Source of the DNA: Mycobacterium kansasii ATCC 12478
Lineage (GTDB): Bacteria > Actinomycetota > Actinomycetes > Mycobacteriales > Mycobacteriaceae
Reading direction: 5' to 3'
Length of the DNA: 64,000 nucleotides
Assembly: GCF_000157895.3 (NCBI RefSeq)
Contig: NC_022663.1
Span: 62,001-126,000, forward strand
The position numbers and the translations under genes were made by a program. Positions 36,303 through 44,242 of this stretch are shown here, piece after piece. Under the pieces are notes generated by a model. The model was not told the DNA's origin. It did not search any database and worked only from the letters and a program-made list of their open reading frames with translations. Position 1 is the first letter of the stretch, and the number at the start of each line of letters is the position of its first letter.

Positions 36303-37352
36303 TCAGTCGCGGTTTCGCTGGTTGCGCATGGTGCCGACCAAGTCGTCCACCAGATCCTCGAGCGCCACCATCCCGACCACGGTGCCGTCGTCGGAAGTTA
36401 CCAAAGCCAGGTGACTGTTGCTGCGACGCATCCGCGACAAGGCATCGGCCAGCGGCAGTGCCTTGGGAAGCGGCGGCAGGGGGCGCACCATTTCCGCCTT
36501 GATCACGGTGTGGTCGTCTTCGCCCAGCGCCAACACGTCCTTGATGTGCACGTACCCGATGAATGTGCCGCGATCCACCACCGGGTACCGCGAGAAGCCG
36601 GTCTGGGCCAGCGCCTGTTCGACCGCGCCGACCGTCGGGCCCGATCCCACGGCCGCCACCGGCACGGACCGAATGTCGGACACCGGGACCGCGACATCGG
36701 CGACCACCCGGGTGCGGATCCGCAGCGCGCGGGTCAGCCGGGTGTGCTCCTCGGGATCCAGCAAACCTTCGGAGACCGATTCGGCGATCATCTCCGCGAG
36801 CTCCACCGTGGAAACCGTGATGTCGAGTTCGTCTTTGGGCTCCACCCCGAGCGCACGCAATATCGCTTTGGCGGACCTGTCGTAGAGCGCGATAAACGGG
36901 CGAGCGGCCCGCATGTAGATCAGATAGGGCGGGACGAGCAGCATCGCGGCCTTCTCGGGTCCGGCGATGGCGATGTTCTTCGGCACCATCTCACCGAGCA
37001 GCACGTGCAGCATCACCACGATGGATAGCGCGATCCCGAAAGACAGCAGATGCAGCAGCGCATCAGGGATCCCGGCCAGGTGCAGCAGCGGGTGCAATAA
37101 CTGGGCAACGGCCGGTTCGCCGATCCGGCCGAGCAGGATCGAGAAGACCGTGATACCCAACTGAGCACCAGTCAGCATCAGCGCGAGCTGTTCGCCGGCC
37201 CGTATCACCGTGACCGCACTTGTCCGGCCCTGCTCGGCCAACGCTTCAAGACGGTCACGACGGGCCGAGATCAGCGCGAACTCCGCTCCGACGAAAAACG
37301 CGTTGGCACCGATCAGCAGGAACGTCAGCGCCACGGCCAGCATGGGATTCAT
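36303..37352 (-). CDS. CNNM/CorC-type transporter with DUF21 and CBS domains (Rv1841c-like)
   Basis: This 349-residue protein has an N-terminal DUF21 membrane domain of about four spans (MLAVALTFLLIGANAFFVGAEFALIS) and two CBS domains ending MVALEDLVDDLVG. The family (CNNM, CorC, MpfA) moves magnesium or other divalent ions across the membrane, although older annotations say hemolysin. It is translated with the upstream partner by a four-base ATGA overlap. Two paralogues in tandem suggest a heterodimer. The gene order corresponds to Rv1841c-Rv1842c. Confidence 0.88.
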   Translation of the reverse strand: MNPMLAVALTFLLIGANAFFVGAEFALISARRDRLEALAEQGRTSAVTVIRAGEQLALMLTGAQLGITVFSILLGRIGEPAVAQLLHPLLHLAGIPDALLHLLSFGIALSIVVMLHVLLGEMVPKNIAIAGPEKAAMLLVPPYLIYMRAARPFIALYDRSAKAILRALGVEPKDELDITVSTVELAEMIAESVSEGLLDPEEHTRLTRALRIRTRVVADVAVPVSDIRSVPVAAVGSGPTVGAVEQALAQTGFSRYPVVDRGTFIGYVHIKDVLALGEDDHTVIKAEMVRPLPPLPKALPLADALSRMRRSNSHLALVTSDDGTVVGMVALEDLVDDLVGTMRNQRNRD

Positions 37353-38731
37353 CGGCTACCGCGCTCTTCGCCGGGTTCACCATGGAGGTGCGCGTGACCG
37401 CGCAGTTCGGTCAACTCGAGCAAGTCGATCCGGCGGCCGTCCATTTGCACCACCCTGGCGCGCCAGCACACCGATTCATCTGGTAGATGGTCCAGGTCCA
37501 AGGCGGGAAGGTCGACCGACTCGCCGGCCACCGGGATATGTCCGAGTTCTCGTAGCACCAAGCCCCCGATCGTCTCGTAGGGCCCCTCCGGTGCGCGGTA
37601 GCCGGTGGCTATCGCCACCTCGTCGATACGAAGCAGACCCGATACCCGCCATCCGGTGCCGGCCGCGACCACATCGGGTGTCGCGTCGTCGTGTTCGTCG
37701 CGGACGTCGCCGACGATCTCTTCGATCAGGTCCTCCAGGGTGACCATGCCCGCAGTGCCGCCGTACTCGTCGACAACCATCACGGTCTGCAGCCGGTTGG
37801 CCCGAACCTCGGCCATCACCGCATCGCCGTCCAGGGTCGACGGCACCACCGCAACCGGCCGGGCTACAGCGGTCAGCCGGGTGTGCGGGCGATCGGCAGA
37901 CGCGACTTCGAACGCCTGCTTGACATGCACGATGCCGACCGTCTCGTCCAGATCACCGTGGACAACCGGGAACCGCGAGAAACCGGACGCCGCGACGGCC
38001 GCGACCATGTCGGCGATAGTGTCGTCGGTCTGCAGCGCCACGATCTTCGATCGCGGCGTCATCAGTTCCTCTGCCGTCAGGGCACCGAACTGCAGGGACC
38101 TGCGCATCAGCGATGCGGTCGCGTCGTCGAGCGAGCCGCGGCGAGCCGAGGCGCGCACCAGCGACACCAGCTCCTGTGGGGTGCGCGCGGAGCGCAGTTC
38201 CTCGGCCGGCTCGATCCCGAGTTGGCGCATGATCCAGTTCGCCGCTCCGTTGGTCAGCCGAATCGCCGGCGTGAACAGCGCCGAGAACAACCACTGGGGA
38301 AGCACGACGGCGCGGGCGGTCCGCAGCGGGCGGGCTACGGCCAAGTACTTGGGGACCAGTTCGCCGAACACCATCGACAGTGATGTCACTACCACCAGCG
38401 CCAGAAACACCGTGATTGCGTCGGACATCCGATCCGAAATTCCGATCGTGGTGAGCGCCGGATGCGGGAGCTCGCCCACCAAGGGTTCGGTCAGGTAACC
38501 GGTCGCCAGCGTTGTAATGGAGATGCCCAACTGCGCGCCGGACAGCTGGAATGACAGCCGGCGATGCGCGCGCTGGATGAACCGGTCGCGGCTGGCGCCA
38601 CCGCGGGCGTTCGCATCGACGGTGCTGCGGTCCAGCGCCGTCAGCGAGAATTCCGCCGCGACGAACACCGCGGTGCCGAAGGTCAGCGCCAAGATGGCGA
38701 CGATGCTGACGACGGTGCCGGCGAACATCAT
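37349..38731 (-). CDS. CNNM/CorC-type transporter with DUF21, CBS and CorC_HlyC domains (Rv1842c-like)
   Basis: This 460-residue paralogue of the next gene has a DUF21 membrane domain (to about 200), a CBS pair (about 215-335, with MVTLEDLIEEIVGDVRDEHD) and a C-terminal CorC_HlyC transporter-associated domain (GLLRIDEV...PYETIGGLVL). It starts MMFAGTVVSIVAILAL at 38731. It overlaps its partner by four bases. It is presumed to export or import magnesium or to sense it through the CBS pair. With mgtC at the left end, this is the second magnesium-related unit in the window. Confidence 0.88.
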   Translation of the reverse strand: MMFAGTVVSIVAILALTFGTAVFVAAEFSLTALDRSTVDANARGGASRDRFIQRAHRRLSFQLSGAQLGISITTLATGYLTEPLVGELPHPALTTIGISDRMSDAITVFLALVVVTSLSMVFGELVPKYLAVARPLRTARAVVLPQWLFSALFTPAIRLTNGAANWIMRQLGIEPAEELRSARTPQELVSLVRASARRGSLDDATASLMRRSLQFGALTAEELMTPRSKIVALQTDDTIADMVAAVAASGFSRFPVVHGDLDETVGIVHVKQAFEVASADRPHTRLTAVARPVAVVPSTLDGDAVMAEVRANRLQTVMVVDEYGGTAGMVTLEDLIEEIVGDVRDEHDDATPDVVAAGTGWRVSGLLRIDEVAIATGYRAPEGPYETIGGLVLRELGHIPVAGESVDLPALDLDHLPDESVCWRARVVQMDGRRIDLLELTELRGHAHLHGEPGEERGSR

Positions 38732-38930
38732 GGGCGGCCCGGTGGTCGTGATGTCGCCGCGGCCCGCTCCGACGCCGGGCGTGGCCCGCCCCCGAAGCCT
38801 ACGGCTCCGACGGGTGCCTGCGGCACGTCATCCCTTTCGCTCGATCCCGCGGCGCTGCATCGCGGGACTGAAGTCCATATCGTAGCGAAACCGTTCGGCA
38901 CGAATCAGTGCCAGCCGCCGGTGATCGCAC

Positions 38931-40367
38931 TCACCAGCCGGTGGGCAGCGGATGACCTTCGGCGAAGCCCGCCGCCGACTGGACACCGATCACCGCGCGC
39001 TCATACAACTCCGCCAGGTTGGCGGCGCCGACATAGGTGCACGTGCTGCGCACGCCGGAGGTGATGTGGTCGATCAGGTCCTCGACACCGCCGCGATCAG
39101 GGTCAAGCCCCATCCGCGACGTCGAGATACCTTCATCGAACAGCGCCTTTCGGGCGCGATCGAAGGCACTTTCGGTGGTGGTCCGGGCGACCACCGCCCG
39201 TTTGGACGCCATGCCGTAGCTCTCCTTGTACGGCTGGTCCTCGCGATCTCGCATCAGGTCACCCGGAGACTCGTAGGTGCCGGCGAACCACGATCCGATC
39301 ATCACGTTCGATGCCCCGGCCGCCAGCGCCAGCGCGACATCACGCGGATGGCGGATTCCGCCGTCGGCCCACACATGGCCACCGAGTTGCCTTGCCGCGG
39401 CAGCGCATTCGACCACGGCGGAGAACTGCGGGCGGCCGACGCCGGTCATCATCCGAGTCGTGCACATGGCGCCGGGGCCAACGCCGACCTTGACGATGCT
39501 CGCCCCGGCACCCAGCAGCTCGCGGGTTCCCTCGGCCGAAACCACGTTGCCGGCCGCCAGCGGCACACCCAGCTCCAGCGACGACACGGCCCTGATCGCA
39601 TCCAGCGCCTTGAGCTGGTGCCCGTGCGCGGTGTCGATCACCAGCATGTCGACACCCGCTTCGGCGAGGGCACGAGCCTTGGCGGCCACATCGCCGGTGA
39701 TGCCGAGGGCCGCGCCGATACGTAGTCGTCGCTCGCCGTCAATGGCGGGGGTGTAGATGCCGGCGCGGATCACGCCGGTGCGAGTCAGCACTCCCGCTGA
39801 TGTCCCGTCGGCGCTGGTGACCACCGCAACATCGATGGGGGCGTGCTCCAACAGATCGAAGATCTTGCGCGGCTCGGTGCCCACCGGGGCGGTCACAAAG
39901 TCCGATGCGGCGATGTCGCGCACCCGGGTGAAGCGGTCCACGCCCAGGCAGGACGATTCGCTCACCAAACCGATGGGGCGGCCCTCGAAGACGACCACGG
40001 CGACCCCGTGCGCACGCTTGTGGATCAAGGCCATCGCGTCGGATACCGAATCGTCGGGCGCCAGCGTCACCGGCGTGTCGAGTACCAGGTCGCGGCTCTT
40101 GACGAACTGCACGGTCTGTTGCACCGCCGGGACGGGCAGGTCCTGCGGCAGGATCACGATGCCGCCGCGGCGAGCCACGGTCTCGGCCATCCGCCGGCCG
40201 GCGACCGCCGTCATGTTGGCGACGACCACGGGAATTGTGGTTCCCGAACCATCGGCGGTGGATAGATCCACGTCGAACCGCGACGCGACCTCCGAGCGGT
40301 TCGGCATGATGAACACGTCGTCGTACGTCAGGTCGTATCCGGGTCTGTGCCCGTCCAGAAACCTCAT
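38931..40367 (-). CDS. guaB1: GuaB1, IMPDH-family GMP reductase with CBS domain
   Basis: This 478-residue TIM-barrel protein of the IMPDH/GMPR family has a CBS pair inserted at about 95-200. The catalytic-loop cysteine is in GPGAMCTTRMMTGVG. Mycobacterial guaB1 was shown to encode a GMP reductase rather than an IMP dehydrogenase, so it returns GMP to IMP for purine salvage. ATG 40367 has GAGGG upstream. It follows gnd1 by 33 bases on the same strand, suggesting one transcript. The length is within one residue of Rv1843c. Confidence 0.92.
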   Translation of the reverse strand: MRFLDGHRPGYDLTYDDVFIMPNRSEVASRFDVDLSTADGSGTTIPVVVANMTAVAGRRMAETVARRGGIVILPQDLPVPAVQQTVQFVKSRDLVLDTPVTLAPDDSVSDAMALIHKRAHGVAVVVFEGRPIGLVSESSCLGVDRFTRVRDIAASDFVTAPVGTEPRKIFDLLEHAPIDVAVVTSADGTSAGVLTRTGVIRAGIYTPAIDGERRLRIGAALGITGDVAAKARALAEAGVDMLVIDTAHGHQLKALDAIRAVSSLELGVPLAAGNVVSAEGTRELLGAGASIVKVGVGPGAMCTTRMMTGVGRPQFSAVVECAAAARQLGGHVWADGGIRHPRDVALALAAGASNVMIGSWFAGTYESPGDLMRDREDQPYKESYGMASKRAVVARTTTESAFDRARKALFDEGISTSRMGLDPDRGGVEDLIDHITSGVRSTCTYVGAANLAELYERAVIGVQSAAGFAEGHPLPTGW

Positions 40368-40400
40368 GGCTCGCCCTCTGGTTGAGTCCCTAACGCCCGG

Positions 40401-41852
40401 CTAAGCGGGCACTTCGCGGCGGTCTGCACCCCACAGGGTGTGGAACTTGCCCGGTCCGTCGATCCGCCCGTACGTGTGTGCGCCGAAGAAGTCGCGCTGG
40501 GCCTGGGTGAGTGCGGCAGGCAGCCGCTCGGTGCGCAGCGCGTCGTAGTAGGACAGGGCCGACGAGAACCCGGGTGTTGGAATACCCAGCTGCACCGCTG
40601 TGGACACCACGCGCCGCCAACTGTCGATAGCCGATTCAACCGCGCTGCGGAAATACGGCGCGACGAGCAAGCTGGCCAGGTTGGGGTCGGCGTCGAACGC
40701 TTCCTTGATGCGGTTGAGGAATTTCGCCCGGATGATGCAGCCGCCTCGCCAGATGGTCGCCAGGTCGCCGGGTGAGATGTCCCAACCGTATTCGGTGCTG
40801 CCGGCCTGGATCTGGTTGAAGCCCTGCGCGTAGGCCACGATCTTGGAGGCGTACAAGGCCCGGCGCACGTTCTCGGTGAACGTGTCGGGATCGGCGGGCT
40901 GGTCGCCGAGCCGCCCGGAGGCGAGCCCGCGCGCCGCCGTACGCTGCTCCACCGATCCCGATAGCGCACGGGCGAACACCGCCTCGGCGATGCCGGTCAC
41001 AGGCACCCCCAGATCCAGGGCGGACTTGACGGTCCAGCGCCCGGTGCCTTTCTGCTCGGCCTGGTCGAGGATCACGTCGACGAGCGGTTTTCCGGTCTTG
41101 GCGTCGTTGTGCCGCAACACCTCGGCGGTGATCTCGACCAGATAGCTGTCCAGGTCGCCCTTGTTCCACTCGGTGAAGACCTCGGCGATCTGCGGTGCGC
41201 TCAGCCCCAACCCGTCGCGGAGCAGCTGGTATGCCTCGCCGATCAGCTGCATGTCGGAGTACTCGATGCCGTTGTGCACCATCTTGACGAAGTGCCCGGA
41301 GCCGTCGGGGCCGATATGGGTACAGCACGGCACCCCGTCGACGTGCGCGGAGATCTCCTCGAGCAGCGGGCCCAGCGATTCGTACGACTCGGCGGGCCCG
41401 CCGGGCATGATCGACGGCCCGTGCAGTGCGCCCTCTTCGCCGCCGGAGATGCCGGCGCCGACGAAGTGCAGTCCACGCCCCCGCATCGCCTTCTCGCGAC
41501 GGATGGTGTCGGTGTAGAGCGCATTTCCGCCGTCGATGATGATGTCGCCGGGTTCCATCGCGTCGGCGAGCTCGTTGATCACAGCGTCGGTGGGGTCACC
41601 GGCTTTGACCATGATCAGCACCCGGCGCGGGGTTTGCAGCGCGGCCAGAAACTCCGGAATCGTTTCGCTGCGCACGAACCTTCCTTCGGACCCGTGCTCT
41701 TTCAGCAGCGCATCGGTCTTGGCGATGGACCGATTGTGCAGCGCCACGGTGTAGCCGTGTCGGGCGAAGTTGCGGGCGATGTTCGAACCCATCACCGCAA
41801 GGCCGGTGACGCCGATCTGCGCGGTGGCGGTGCTCGATTCCGGGGAACTCAT
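40401..41852 (-). CDS. gnd1: 6-phosphogluconate dehydrogenase, Gnd1
   Basis: This 483-residue enzyme has an N-terminal NADP-binding motif (GVTGLAVMGSNIARNFARHGYTVALHNRS). The substrate signatures are GAGISGGEEGALHGPSIMPGG and KMVHNGIEYSDMQLI, the latter with the catalytic Lys, His and Asn. It decarboxylates 6-phosphogluconate to ribulose 5-phosphate in the pentose phosphate pathway. ATG 41852 has GAAAGG upstream; the 508-residue frame is an unneeded extension. It corresponds to Rv1844c. It is likely co-transcribed with guaB1, which links ribose-phosphate supply and purine interconversion. Confidence 0.95.
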   Translation of the reverse strand: MSSPESSTATAQIGVTGLAVMGSNIARNFARHGYTVALHNRSIAKTDALLKEHGSEGRFVRSETIPEFLAALQTPRRVLIMVKAGDPTDAVINELADAMEPGDIIIDGGNALYTDTIRREKAMRGRGLHFVGAGISGGEEGALHGPSIMPGGPAESYESLGPLLEEISAHVDGVPCCTHIGPDGSGHFVKMVHNGIEYSDMQLIGEAYQLLRDGLGLSAPQIAEVFTEWNKGDLDSYLVEITAEVLRHNDAKTGKPLVDVILDQAEQKGTGRWTVKSALDLGVPVTGIAEAVFARALSGSVEQRTAARGLASGRLGDQPADPDTFTENVRRALYASKIVAYAQGFNQIQAGSTEYGWDISPGDLATIWRGGCIIRAKFLNRIKEAFDADPNLASLLVAPYFRSAVESAIDSWRRVVSTAVQLGIPTPGFSSALSYYDALRTERLPAALTQAQRDFFGAHTYGRIDGPGKFHTLWGADRREVPA

Positions 41853-41972
41853 CTGCTGCCTTTCGGTCGGGCCTGTCAGGTTGGCGAACTCTTGCCGAAG
41901 CTGTCCGGCAAGGCTGGTCCGACACACTGTGGCACAGTGGCGTCGCGGTCTTCCAAGGTGTTTGGGCCTGTG

Positions 41973-42923
41973 TCAGACGCCGAACAGCCGCTGCAGCTCG
42001 GTGAGCCACGGGACGGCCAGCGCGACGGTGGGCACCACCAGCACCGCGGCCGCGGCCAGATACGCGGTCACCGATAGCGCCCGGCTGTTGCCGCGCCCGG
42101 CCAGGCGCCGCACCCGTACCACCGTGCTGGGGCCCCCGGCGGCCAGTGCACCCGACGGCGCTGCGCAGGATGCGCAGGCGACCAGGGCGCGGGCCAGCGC
42201 GGCCCGCCCCGCCGCGCGCACCGCGGCGTCGTCAGCGAGCAGTTCCACCAGGAGCTGCACGGCACGCAGGGCATTGGCGCTGCGGACGAGCCGCGGAAAC
42301 GCCGCGTGTACGGCGGTGAATGCCTCCAGGACCAGGTCGTGGCGGGCCCGCAGATGCGCCCGCTCGTGGGTGAGAATTGCGGCGACTTCCTTGTGGGTCA
42401 GCGTGGTCAGCGTTCCCTCGCTGACCACTACCCGGCTACGGACGCCGGGCAGGCAATAGGCAAGCGGTTGCGCCACGTTGAGCACGCGCAGATCCCGGGT
42501 TCGCGCGCAAGGCTCGGCCAGCGCGGCGCCGTGCCCTACTCCAACCAGATCGACCACCATGCGGTGATGAGCCCGACGGCGCCGAGTGGCGATGGCCACC
42601 CGAACTATGGCAACCATCAGCCGGGTCCCGACCAGCACAGTCAGCGCGAAGACGGTGATGTATGCCGCCCACAACGGCCAGCCGAGCCGGATTCGGGCGT
42701 CGAGGACACCGGCCGTAGGCCGCCCGTCAGCGCCAGGCATGAGCAGCCGGCTGGCGATGGCGATGCCCGCGCTGAACGCCGAAAGAGCCGCGGCCAGAGC
42801 TATCGCTTGCCAGAGCACCATCGCGGCCCGCGGGGCGCGCAACGGCCACGTCGCTCGTGCCAACAAGGCCGGTGTCGGGCCAGCCAGCAGCACCGCGAGG
42901 ATGATGAAGGCCAGCGCGGACAC
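41973..42923 (-). CDS. blaR: BlaR-like M56-family membrane metallopeptidase
   Basis: This 316-residue membrane protein has about four spans and the zinc protease motif HERAH (LTHERAHLRARHDLVLEAF) in a cytoplasmic loop. Unlike staphylococcal BlaR1 it lacks an extracellular penicillin-binding domain, as in M. tuberculosis Rv1845c. In mycobacteria it is thought to inactivate BlaI when the cell wall or respiration is stressed. The GTG start at 42923 lies 14 bases after the blaI stop, so the two form one operon. Confidence 0.92.
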   Translation of the reverse strand: MSALAFIILAVLLAGPTPALLARATWPLRAPRAAMVLWQAIALAAALSAFSAGIAIASRLLMPGADGRPTAGVLDARIRLGWPLWAAYITVFALTVLVGTRLMVAIVRVAIATRRRRAHHRMVVDLVGVGHGAALAEPCARTRDLRVLNVAQPLAYCLPGVRSRVVVSEGTLTTLTHKEVAAILTHERAHLRARHDLVLEAFTAVHAAFPRLVRSANALRAVQLLVELLADDAAVRAAGRAALARALVACASCAAPSGALAAGGPSTVVRVRRLAGRGNSRALSVTAYLAAAAVLVVPTVALAVPWLTELQRLFGV

Positions 42924-42937
42924 GCTGCTAGTCTCTC

Positions 42938-43354
42938 TCAGTCCTCCGCCGGAGCGCCAGCAGATGGGGGAATGCGGTGTGCCGCTTCCAATTCGGCAAG
43001 GGCGCGACGAAGTGCGTCGGCCTCGTCCGCACCGACACGCTCGACGAAGTGCACTAGGGCGGCCTGTCTGCTGCCGGAGTCCTCGGCCTGGGCCAGCGCA
43101 TCGACCATCAGACCGGCGACCAACTCGTCACGGCCGTGCACGGGTGCGTAACGGTGGGCCCGATCGTCGCGGATCTGCGAGACCAGATTCTTTTTCGCCA
43201 ACCGTTGCAGCACGGTCATGACGGTGGTGTAGGCAAGGTCACGTCGCGCCGACAACGCTGCGTGGACCTGGCGGACGGTCTGGGGTTCCGGCGTGGACCA
43301 TAGGTGGTCCATCACTGCACGTTCCAGATCCCCCAACCGCGTCAGCTTGGCCAT
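42938..43354 (-). CDS. blaI: BlaI-family winged-helix repressor
   Basis: This 138-residue penicillinase-repressor-family protein has a winged helix over residues 1-80 (LGDLERAVMDHLWS...LAYTTVMTVLQRLAKKNLV) and a dimerisation tail. It has the same length as Rv1846c. That protein represses blaC, its own operon and ATP synthase genes and is removed by BlaR. ATG 43354 was chosen by homologue length. A good BlaI half-site pair lies 44-60 bases upstream (43398-43414), as expected for autorepression. Confidence 0.94.
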   Translation of the reverse strand: MAKLTRLGDLERAVMDHLWSTPEPQTVRQVHAALSARRDLAYTTVMTVLQRLAKKNLVSQIRDDRAHRYAPVHGRDELVAGLMVDALAQAEDSGSRQAALVHFVERVGADEADALRRALAELEAAHRIPPSAGAPAED

Positions 43355-43397
43355 AGTTCGTTCTCTCCCTGAGCGTTGCACCCAGCGTACTCCGGTT

Positions 43398-43414
43398 TAC
43401 TACCGACTGTCGTA
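43398..43414 (-). promoter_or_regulatory. Candidate BlaI operator
   Basis: TACTACCGACTGTCGTA is a near-palindrome (six of eight base pairs match) with the TAC-x-AC / GT-x-GTA half-sites of mycobacterial BlaI operators. It is located in the blaI promoter, in the right place for autorepression. Confidence 0.65.
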
Positions 43415-43466
43415 TCCAACCGGTCCCGAAGCCACCCGAGTCATCGGTGATCGCCGGCTCCGAATT

Positions 43467-43496
43467 CGACACCCTTCGACACCCTTCGACACCCTT
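43467..43496. repeat. 10-bp tandem repeat, 3 copies
   Basis: CGACACCCTT is repeated three times exactly, between the blaI promoter and the MrsI promoter. Confidence 0.95.
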
Positions 43497-43519
43497 GGGC
43501 AACTCTGTACATTCGATGC

Positions 43520-43549
43520 TTGCAGAATTAGGGCAGCCTTGCCTATCCT
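43520..43549 (+). promoter_or_regulatory. MrsI promoter with overlapping IdeR box
   Basis: A -35 TTGCAG (43520-43525) and a -10 TATCCT (43544-43549) are 18 bases apart. Between and over them lies TTAGGGCAGCCTTGCCTAT (43528-43546). It fits the 19-bp IdeR/DtxR iron box at about 14-15 positions, including TTAGG, the AGCCT centre and CCTA. Iron-loaded IdeR would therefore block this promoter. Confidence 0.75.
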
Positions 43550-43555
43550 AAGTGT

Positions 43556-43657
43556 GGTCGAGCAATACATGACCGTGCCGGAGTCCTGAGGGCTGCAGTG
43601 ACCCCCGGTCTACTCGATCGGCGAGCCCCGTGCTGCTGCACGGGGCTCGCCTGTTGT
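43556..43657 (+). ncRNA. mrsI: Iron-responsive small RNA MrsI
   Basis: An RNA of about 100 nt is predicted from a start 6-7 bases after the -10 to a strong intrinsic terminator at 43620-43657. No reading frame of value is inside. M. tuberculosis MrsI (ncRv11846) is a roughly 100-nt IdeR-repressed sRNA between Rv1846c (blaI) and Rv1847, which spares iron by silencing non-essential iron proteins. Position, orientation, size and control element all agree here. I infer the transcript ends from sequence; they are not measured. Confidence 0.85.
43620..43657 (+). terminator. Intrinsic terminator of MrsI
   Basis: A perfect 13-bp stem, GGCGAGCCCCGTG paired with CACGGGGCTCGCC around a CTGCTG loop, is followed by TGTTGT. 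This is the strongest hairpin noticed in the window. It also separates the sRNA from the thioesterase gene 68 bases on. Confidence 0.88.
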
Positions 43658-43724
43658 TCGCCCCGGGGCGTTGAATGGCGCCGGCAGACCTGCGGGAACC
43701 GACCGATACCGATGGTGTAGACAC

Positions 43725-44168
43725 ATGAACGTGCCATCTGACCCGGACCCGGACACAGGTGTCAGCCCGCCGACGTTCACCGCGCCGTTCGACAATCAAC
43801 TGGGGCTGCAGTTCACCGAGCTCAGCCCCGACGGTGCACGCGCGCAGCTGAAGGTCAAACCCGAGCTGTTGCAGCCGATGGGCATCGTGCACGGCGGTGT
43901 GTACTGCTCGATGATCGAGAGCATGGCCAGCGTGGCGGCGTTCACCTGGCTCAGTACCCGTGGCGGCGGCGGGGGCGTGGTCGGCGTCAACAACAACACC
44001 GATTTTCTGCATGCCATCAAGTCGGGCATGGTGTACGGCACCGCCGAACCATTGCACCGCGGTCGGCGTCAGCAGCTGTGGTTGGTCGTCATCACCGACG
44101 AGACCGATCGGGTGGTAGCCCGGGGTCAGGTGCGGTTGCAGAATCTGGAGCCGTCGCCAGACTCCTGA
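43725..44168 (+). CDS. Hotdog-fold thioesterase (PaaI type, Rv1847-like)
   Basis: This 147-residue protein has the PaaI/YdiI-type hotdog domain. The catalytic-helix region is MGIVHGGVYCSMIESMASVAA, and VGVNNNTDFLHAIKSG and GRRQQLWLVVITDETDRVVARGQVRL are strands. These enzymes hydrolyse aromatic or fatty acyl-CoA esters. ATG 43725 has no strong ribosome site; the TTG at 43671 would add 18 residues overlapping the MrsI tail, so the ATG was kept. In M. tuberculosis ureA comes next, but here a permease, two PPE genes and a guanidine hydrolase intervene on the opposite strand. Confidence 0.88.
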   Translation: MNVPSDPDPDTGVSPPTFTAPFDNQLGLQFTELSPDGARAQLKVKPELLQPMGIVHGGVYCSMIESMASVAAFTWLSTRGGGGGVVGVNNNTDFLHAIKSGMVYGTAEPLHRGRRQQLWLVVITDETDRVVARGQVRLQNLEPSPDS

Positions 44169-44242
44169 CCCCAACGTCGCCGCGGTGTCGACGGGTTGAG
44201 GCGATCGCCCGGCACACCGAGCGCGGTCCGGTGTTTCACCGT

